Origin: Paraburkholderia sediminicola
GTDB lineage: Bacteria; Pseudomonadota; Gammaproteobacteria; Burkholderiales; Burkholderiaceae
DNA: 64,000 nt
Assembly (NCBI RefSeq): GCF_902859805.1
Contig: NZ_CADIKC010000003.1
Location: 620,001 to 684,000, forward strand
Direction: 5' to 3'
Shown here: piece by piece, positions 58,789 through 64,000 of the stretch
How the letters are laid out: each line of letters begins with the position of its first letter
How positions within the stretch are numbered: position 1 is the stretch's first letter
The notes under the pieces: generated by a model
Told to the model about the DNA's origin: nothing
Seen by the model: only the letters and a program-made list of their open reading frames with translations
Database searches by the model: none
Program-made: the position numbers and the translations under genes

Positions 58789-60726
58789 ATGAGCGATCGT
58801 CCGATACCTGCCGCCCGCCGTGCCGCCCGCTCCCACGAGAGGCACGAGTCCCAGTTCCGCCTGCTCAGCCAGCGCCGCTTCGCGCCGTTTTTCTGGACCC
58901 AGTTTCTCGGCGCGATGAACGACAACGTGTTCAAGATCGGCTTCACGTCGCTCGTCACGTATCAGGCGGCGCGCTTTTCCGGCGTCGATCCGAAAACGGC
59001 GGCGTTCCTGATCTCGGCGATCTTCATTCTGCCGTTCGTGCTGCTGTCGGCCACTTCCGGCCAGATCGCGGACAAGTACGACAAGGCGATGCTCACGCGC
59101 TTCGTCAAGAGCTTCGAGATCGTCGTGATGCTGATCGGCGGCACGGGTTTCTGGCTGCATAGCGCGCCGTTGCTGTATCTGTGCACGTTTCTGATGGGCG
59201 TCCATTCGACCGTATTCGGACCGGTCAAGTATTCGTATCTGCCGCAGCATCTGTCGAAGTCGGAACTGGTCGGCGGTAACGGCATGGTCGAGATGGGCAC
59301 CTTCGTCGCGATTCTGATCGGTACGATCGTCGGCGGCGTGGGTGCGGGTTTCGTCGAGCATGGCGCGGTGGTGCTGGCCTGCGCCTGTGTCGGGATTGCG
59401 CTGGTGGGGCGGCTGGTGTCGAACTTCGTGCCTGTCACAGCGGCGCCGCAGCCCGATCTGCGCATCAACTGGAATCCGGTCAGCGAGACGTGGCGCAACC
59501 TGAAACTCGCGCGCGAAAACCGGACGGTGTTTCTGAGTCTGCTAGGGATTTCCTGGCTGTGGTTCGTCGGCGCGACTTTTCTGTCTTCGTTTTTCAGCTT
59601 TGCGAAAAACGTGCTGTCCGCCGACCCGGACGTGGTGACCGTGCTGCTCGGCACCTTCTCGATCGGCATCGGCCTCGGTTCGCTGATGTGCGAAAAGCTC
59701 TCGAAGCGGCGCATCGAAATCGGCCTCGTGCCGCTCGGCTCGATTGGCATGAGCGTGTTCGCGATCGATCTGTTCTTCGCGAGCCATGCGTTGCCGGCCG
59801 CCGGGCATCTGCTGAGCGTCGGCGAATTCCTCGTGCGGCCTGCCCATTGGCGTGTGCTGGCCGATCTGTTCCTGCTGGCCATGTTCGGCGGCTTCTATAG
59901 CGTGCCGCTTTACGCGCTGATCCAGAGTCGCAGCCAGCCGACCCACCGCGCACGCATCATCGCCGCGAACAATATTCTGAATTCGCTGTTCATGATCGTC
60001 TCGGCATTGATGGCGATGGGGCTGACCGCGGCGGGCTTCAGTATTCCGGCAATTTTCCTCGTCACCGCGCTGCTGAACATTGTCGTCGCGACGTACATTT
60101 ATTCGCTCGTGCCAGAGTTTTTGCTGCGCTTTATCGCCTGGGTGCTGGTGCATACGTTCTACCGGATTCGCCTCGTGCACGCCGAACGGATTCCGGAAGA
60201 GGGCGCGGCCGTGCTGGTGTGCAACCACGTGAGCTTCGTCGATGCGATCGTCATCATGGCCGAGAGCCCGCGGCCGATCCGCTTCGTCATGGACCATCAG
60301 ATCTTCAAATCGCCGTTCGCCGGCTGGGTATTCCGCCATGCGAAGGCGATTCCGATCGCGCCCGCCCATCAGGACCCGGAGCTGTTGACGCGCGCCTATG
60401 AGCGCTGTGCAGAGGCGCTCGCCGAGGGCGAGCTGGTTTGCATTTTCCCGGAAGGCAAGCTGACGAAGACCGGCGAGATGAATCCGTTTCGCCACGGTGT
60501 GACCGAGATCATCCGCCGCACACCGGCGCCGGTGATACCGATGGCGCTGCGCGGGCTGTGGGGGAGCGTGTTTTCGCGCGCCAACGACGCGCGCTTGCCG
60601 CGACCGATCCAGAAGGGCGTGATGAGCCGGCTGACGCTGGCGGTGGGTGAGCCGATCGATCCGGATGAGGCGACGCCCGAGGTGCTGCAGCAGATTGTCA
60701 CCGAGTTGCGCGGGGCGCGGAAGTAG
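58789..60726 (+). CDS. MFS transporter fused to a PlsC-type acyltransferase (lysophospholipid remodelling)
   Basis: 645 residues from ATG 58789. Residues about 35-420 are an MFS transporter of the LplT kind ([43 protein letters not shown]). Residues about 440-640 are a PlsC acyltransferase with NHVSFVD (HX4D motif), FPEGKLTK and [11 protein letters not shown]. In E. coli the transporter LplT flips lysophospholipid inward and the separate enzyme Aas reacylates it. Here both are in one chain, without the Aas acyl-ACP synthetase domain. The acyl donor is therefore uncertain. Confidence 0.9.
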   Translation: MSDRPIPAARRAARSHERHESQFRLLSQRRFAPFFWTQFLGAMNDNVFKIGFTSLVTYQAARFSGVDPKTAAFLISAIFILPFVLLSATSGQIADKYDKAMLTRFVKSFEIVVMLIGGTGFWLHSAPLLYLCTFLMGVHSTVFGPVKYSYLPQHLSKSELVGGNGMVEMGTFVAILIGTIVGGVGAGFVEHGAVVLACACVGIALVGRLVSNFVPVTAAPQPDLRINWNPVSETWRNLKLARENRTVFLSLLGISWLWFVGATFLSSFFSFAKNVLSADPDVVTVLLGTFSIGIGLGSLMCEKLSKRRIEIGLVPLGSIGMSVFAIDLFFASHALPAAGHLLSVGEFLVRPAHWRVLADLFLLAMFGGFYSVPLYALIQSRSQPTHRARIIAANNILNSLFMIVSALMAMGLTAAGFSIPAIFLVTALLNIVVATYIYSLVPEFLLRFIAWVLVHTFYRIRLVHAERIPEEGAAVLVCNHVSFVDAIVIMAESPRPIRFVMDHQIFKSPFAGWVFRHAKAIPIAPAHQDPELLTRAYERCAEALAEGELVCIFPEGKLTKTGEMNPFRHGVTEIIRRTPAPVIPMALRGLWGSVFSRANDARLPRPIQKGVMSRLTLAVGEPIDPDEATPEVLQQIVTELRGARK

Positions 60727-60796
60727 GGCGGCCGGGACTCAGCCCCTGCAGGGCTGGCATAATGGTGCTTTCCCCGCATTTCTTTGGACGACGCCC

Positions 60797-61897
60797 ATGT
60801 CCGGCAACACGCTCGGTACGCTTTTTACTGTCACGACCTTCGGCGAATCGCACGGCCCCGCTATCGGCTGCGTGATCGACGGCTGCCCGCCGGGCATGGC
60901 GCTTGGCGAAGCCGACATCCAGCTTGAACTCGATCGCCGCAAACCCGGCACGTCGCGCCATGTCACGCAGCGCCAGGAAGAAGACAAGGTCGAGATCCTG
61001 TCGGGCGTGTTCGAAGGCCAGACTACCGGCGCGCCGATCGCGCTGCTGATCCGCAATACAGACCAGCGCAGCAAAGACTACGGCAACATCGCCGACACCT
61101 TCCGTCCTGGTCACGCCGACTATACCTACTGGCAGAAATACGGCATTCGCGACTATCGCGGCGGCGGCCGTTCGTCGGCCCGTCTGACCGCACCCACGGT
61201 AGCGGCCGGCGCGGTTGCGAAGAAATGGCTGCGTGAAAAATTCGGTACTGAGATCCGCGGCTACATGGCGGCGCTCGGAGAGATCGACGTGCCGTTCGTC
61301 GACTGGGCGCATGTGCGTGAGAACCCGTTCTTCGTGCCGAATGCGGAGATCGTGCCGGAGCTGGAAGCGTATATGGACGCTTTGCGTAAAGACGGCGACT
61401 CGATCGGCGCACGCATTAACGTCGTGGCTTCCGGTGTGCCGGTTGGGCTTGGCGAGCCGCTGTTCGACAGGCTCGACGCGGACATCGCGCACGCCATGAT
61501 GGGCATCAACGCGGTGAAGGGCGTCGAGATCGGCGCGGGCTTTGCCAGCGTCGCGCAACGCGGTTCGGTGCACGGCGACGAATTGACGCCGGAAGGCTTT
61601 GTCGGCAATCACGCGGGTGGTGTGCTCGGTGGTATTTCGACAGGGCAGGACATCACGGTGTCGATCGCGATCAAGCCGACTTCGAGCATCCGCACGCCGC
61701 GCCGCTCAATCGACAAGGCGGGGCAGCCCGTTGTTGTCGAAACGTTCGGGCGTCATGACCCGTGCGTCGGCATCCGCGCCACGCCGATCGCCGAATCCAT
61801 GCTTGCGCTGGTGCTGATCGACCATGCGTTGCGCCACCGCGCGCAATGCGGCGACGTCGCCGTCAGCACGCCGAAGATCGCGGCGAGCGCGCCGTAA
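60797..61897 (+). CDS. aroC: Chorismate synthase
   Basis: 366 residues; ATG 60797 gives [20 protein letters not shown], the family start. [58 protein letters not shown] and [15 protein letters not shown] are the flavin- and substrate-binding signatures; [26 protein letters not shown] completes the core. It makes chorismate from EPSP with reduced FMN, the last shared step of aromatic biosynthesis. Normal length. Confidence 0.97.
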   Translation: MSGNTLGTLFTVTTFGESHGPAIGCVIDGCPPGMALGEADIQLELDRRKPGTSRHVTQRQEEDKVEILSGVFEGQTTGAPIALLIRNTDQRSKDYGNIADTFRPGHADYTYWQKYGIRDYRGGGRSSARLTAPTVAAGAVAKKWLREKFGTEIRGYMAALGEIDVPFVDWAHVRENPFFVPNAEIVPELEAYMDALRKDGDSIGARINVVASGVPVGLGEPLFDRLDADIAHAMMGINAVKGVEIGAGFASVAQRGSVHGDELTPEGFVGNHAGGVLGGISTGQDITVSIAIKPTSSIRTPRRSIDKAGQPVVVETFGRHDPCVGIRATPIAESMLALVLIDHALRHRAQCGDVAVSTPKIAASAP

Positions 61898-61942
61898 GGG
61901 GCGCTCTCTGAGCGTCCTCGTATTGCGTGCGGCCTCGTCTCA

Positions 61943-63418
61943 ATGACAGATACGAATATCGAGCCGGCAGATAGCCAACTCGCAGACCTGCGCGCACGTG
62001 CCGCCGCGCCGCACGCAGGCTTCGCGGACTGCCTTGCATTCGGACGTTTGTTGCTGGAACGCGCTGGCCGCGACAAGTCCCTTCGGCGCGAGGCGCTCGC
62101 GGCGCTAGTGCGCGCTTACCAGCTCGATCCCTCCTGCGAACCTACGCTGCTTCACACCATCGCGCAGACGGCCTTCATCGTGCGCGACTGGTCGCTCGTC
62201 GACTCCGCCACGGCGCTGTTGCTCGCGCAAAACGCCGAAGACGCCAACGCGCTGATCTGGCGTGCGGCAGCCGTGCAACAACGCAACGACTTCGACATGG
62301 CCGAGCAACTGCTACGCGAAGCGGTGCGTGTTGTGCCTGGCAATCCGGTTGCGCTTCACAAGCTCGCGTTGTGCATCAAGGAGCAGGCGCGGCTGGCTGA
62401 AGCGGAAGCATTGCTCAGGCAGGTGCTGGCCTTGTCGCCGGAAAACATGCATGCGCTATTCGATCTGTCGGAACTTGAAATCCGCACCGGACGTTTCGCC
62501 GAAGGCTGGGCGCACTACGAGTCGCGCGTCGCGTTCGGCGACGATCTGAATAACGCGCAGCAGGCGCTCGCTGAGATCAGCGCGCATTGGCAGGGCGAAT
62601 CGCTGCAAGGTAAAACGCTGATCGTGTACGGCGAGCAAGGTAACGGCGATTGCCTTTGGGCGGTGCGCTTTCTGCCGCTCCTGGCCGAGCGGGCGCGACG
62701 CGAAGGCGGCCGGGTAATTTTCGGTCACGACGGACCATTGCGGCATCTATTCGAACGGATGCTACCTGCGGACTTGCCGCTCGAAACGAGCCTTGAAACG
62801 CGGCCGGATTTCCATTGCGGGTTGATGAGCTTGCCGCTGCGGCTCGGCGTCTTCGATGCGACCGGGTGGGGTGCGCCGTATCTGAGCGCCGAGCCCGCGC
62901 GCGTGCAGGCATGGCGCGAGCGGGTTCATGCGCACACGGCCGGCAAGAAGGGCAATCGCAACGTCGGTTTGGTGTGGAACGGCAATCCCGAGCATATCCG
63001 CGATACGCGGCGGTCGGTGCCTGTCGAGCAACTCGAGTCGCTATTGAGCGTGCCGGGCGTGACCTGGTTTGCGTTGTCGCCTGGGCGCAGCGAGACAGTC
63101 GCGCAGTGGCGGGCCAAGGGGTTCGATGTTGTCGACCTGACCCACCATTTTCAGTCCGGATTCGACGACGTCGCTGCGCTACTGGCGAATCTGGATCTGG
63201 TCGTCACGATTGATAGCGGGCCCGCGCATCTGGCGGGGGCGCTCGGCGTGCCGACGTGTTTGATGATCGATCATGTGTCGGCATGGTTTTGGGGCGACGA
63301 ATCGGGCACTACGGCCTGGTACGATTCTATTGAGCTTTTCCGACAGCCTGAGATTGGCGCATGGGCGCCGGTGCTGGCTAAAGTGCGGGAGCGGATTGGA
63401 ATGATGCGGGGCGTTTGA
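61943..63418 (+). CDS. TPR protein with a glycosyltransferase-9/41-like C-terminal domain
   Basis: 491 residues. The first ~190 hold tetratricopeptide repeats (FDMAEQLLREAVRVVPGNPVALHKLALCIKEQARLAEAEALLRQVLALSPENMHALFDL in outline). The C-terminal half has GLVWNGNPEHIRDTRRSVPVEQL and DLVVTIDSGPAHLAGALGVPTCLMI, the donor-binding pattern of heptosyltransferase- or OGT-like folds. Such TPR-GT proteins may glycosylate proteins or surface polysaccharides; the acceptor is unknown. It follows aroC by 45 bases and may share its transcript. Confidence 0.85.
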   Translation: MTDTNIEPADSQLADLRARAAAPHAGFADCLAFGRLLLERAGRDKSLRREALAALVRAYQLDPSCEPTLLHTIAQTAFIVRDWSLVDSATALLLAQNAEDANALIWRAAAVQQRNDFDMAEQLLREAVRVVPGNPVALHKLALCIKEQARLAEAEALLRQVLALSPENMHALFDLSELEIRTGRFAEGWAHYESRVAFGDDLNNAQQALAEISAHWQGESLQGKTLIVYGEQGNGDCLWAVRFLPLLAERARREGGRVIFGHDGPLRHLFERMLPADLPLETSLETRPDFHCGLMSLPLRLGVFDATGWGAPYLSAEPARVQAWRERVHAHTAGKKGNRNVGLVWNGNPEHIRDTRRSVPVEQLESLLSVPGVTWFALSPGRSETVAQWRAKGFDVVDLTHHFQSGFDDVAALLANLDLVVTIDSGPAHLAGALGVPTCLMIDHVSAWFWGDESGTTAWYDSIELFRQPEIGAWAPVLAKVRERIGMMRGV

Positions 63419-63480
63419 GCTTGTTGCTTTGCGGCGGTGTCGGCAGTACGTCTGCAATGAATGCCGCTTTGTTTTTACCT

Positions 63481-63521
63481 GTTTGCCGTGCGCGGACAAA
63501 CAAACTCCGCGCACGGCAAAC
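63481..63521. terminator. Long perfect hairpin between the TPR gene and the ETF-ubiquinone oxidoreductase gene
   Basis: GTTTGCCGTGCGCGGA (63481-63496) pairs perfectly with TCCGCGCACGGCAAAC (63506-63521), a 16-bp stem with loop CAAACAAAC. It lies between the stop codons of two convergent genes. There is no T-run on either side, so termination is probable from position rather than from a full intrinsic signature. Confidence 0.6.
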
Positions 63522-63531
63522 AAACACCGAA

Positions 63532-64000
63532 TCACATATTCGGATAGTTCGGACCACCGCCGCCCTCAGGCGTCACCCAGACGATGTTCTGGGTCGGGTC
63601 CTTGATATCGCAGGTCTTGCAATGCACGCAGTTCTGCGCGTTGATCACGAGGCGCTCGCTGCCGTCGTCGTTCTTCACGAACTCATACACCGCGGCCGGG
63701 CAGTAGCGTGACTCCGGACCGGCATACGTCTGCCAGTTCACATTCACCGGCACCGAAGGATCTTTCAGCGTCAGGTGAGCCGGCTGATTCTCTTCGTGGT
63801 TGGTGTTCGAAATGAACACGGAAGACAACCGATCGAACGTCAGCTTCCCATCCGGCTTCGGATACGTAATCTGCTTGCACTGCGACGCAGGTTTCAGCAT
63901 CTCGTGATCGGAATGCTGGTGATGCAGCGTCCAGGGCACGTTGCCGCCTAACAGCTTCTGCTCGATGCCGACCATCAGCGTGCCGAGGTACAGACCCTTG
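63532..64000 (-). CDS. Electron-transfer flavoprotein-ubiquinone oxidoreductase (C-terminal part, cut by window edge)
   Basis: The last ~155 codons are present, reading through the window end ([18 protein letters not shown]). [28 protein letters not shown] supply the four cysteines of the single 4Fe-4S cluster, and [15 protein letters not shown] is the conserved ETF-QO end. The enzyme is membrane-associated and passes electrons from ETF (fatty-acid and amino-acid oxidation) to ubiquinone. The N-terminal FAD and quinone domains lie outside the window. Confidence 0.95.
   Translation of the reverse strand, partial: KGLYLGTLMVGIEQKLLGGNVPWTLHHQHSDHEMLKPASQCKQITYPKPDGKLTFDRLSSVFISNTNHEENQPAHLTLKDPSVPVNVNWQTYAGPESRYCPAAVYEFVKNDDGSERLVINAQNCVHCKTCDIKDPTQNIVWVTPEGGGGPNYPNM

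Overview
The window looks like a piece of a Burkholderiales chromosome, most probably Paraburkholderia. The DNA is GC-rich with strong G/C preference at third codon positions, and the gene set fits that group: a CaiB/BaiF CoA-transferase, aroC, alaS, galU, valS, uvrD, an electron-transfer flavoprotein (ETF) ubiquinone oxidoreductase, a betaproteobacterial-style iol cluster and a FUSC/DUF1656 aromatic-acid efflux operon. The genus is an inference from gene content, not from a search. Coding density is high. I saw no rRNA, tRNA, CRISPR array, prophage or insertion-sequence transposase.

Layout. 1-6.0 kb: the start of a CaiB/BaiF CoA-transferase, a duplicated palindromic repeat, alaS, and a LysR regulator divergent from a YbfB-type MFS transporter. 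6.1-12 kb: threonine aldolase, then a tightly packed Nudix-thioesterase-livHMGF operon with no substrate-binding protein. 12.5-14.9 kb: a large lipoprotein with two copies of one unrecognised domain. 15.9-28.3 kb: a complete-looking inositol catabolism locus. An inositol-type ABC transporter and iolCDEB run leftward; an RpiR/IolR-like regulator and two Gfo/Idh/MocA dehydrogenases run rightward. The intergenic operator matches GGAA-N6-TTCC. iolA is absent. 28.4-40.2 kb: tusA-like, galU, valS, uvrD, mtnN, prpE and an Fsr-like exporter. 40.7-48.9 kb: a chemoreceptor, then an outer-membrane factor/FUSC/DUF1656/HlyD efflux operon with a divergent LysR. 49-64 kb: housekeeping and small enzymes (SRAP peptidase, metallophosphoesterase, FAD dehydrogenase, WrbA, YihY, Mpo1-like, hydrolase, MetY, CBS protein, MFS-acyltransferase fusion, aroC, TPR protein, and the end of the ETF-ubiquinone oxidoreductase gene).

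The most unusual content is non-coding. Two related islands of roughly 0.9-1.0 kb (14933-15946 and 32690-33566, in opposite orientations) and one half-copy (42471-42856) share long terminal inverted arms full of stem-loops. In one island the centre has expanded into two hexanucleotide arrays. The outer tails of the arms start directly at the stop codons of three different genes. The strand reading outward from each island is A+C-rich, and this bias continues into the flanking coding sequence whichever way the gene runs. No protein gene explains these islands.
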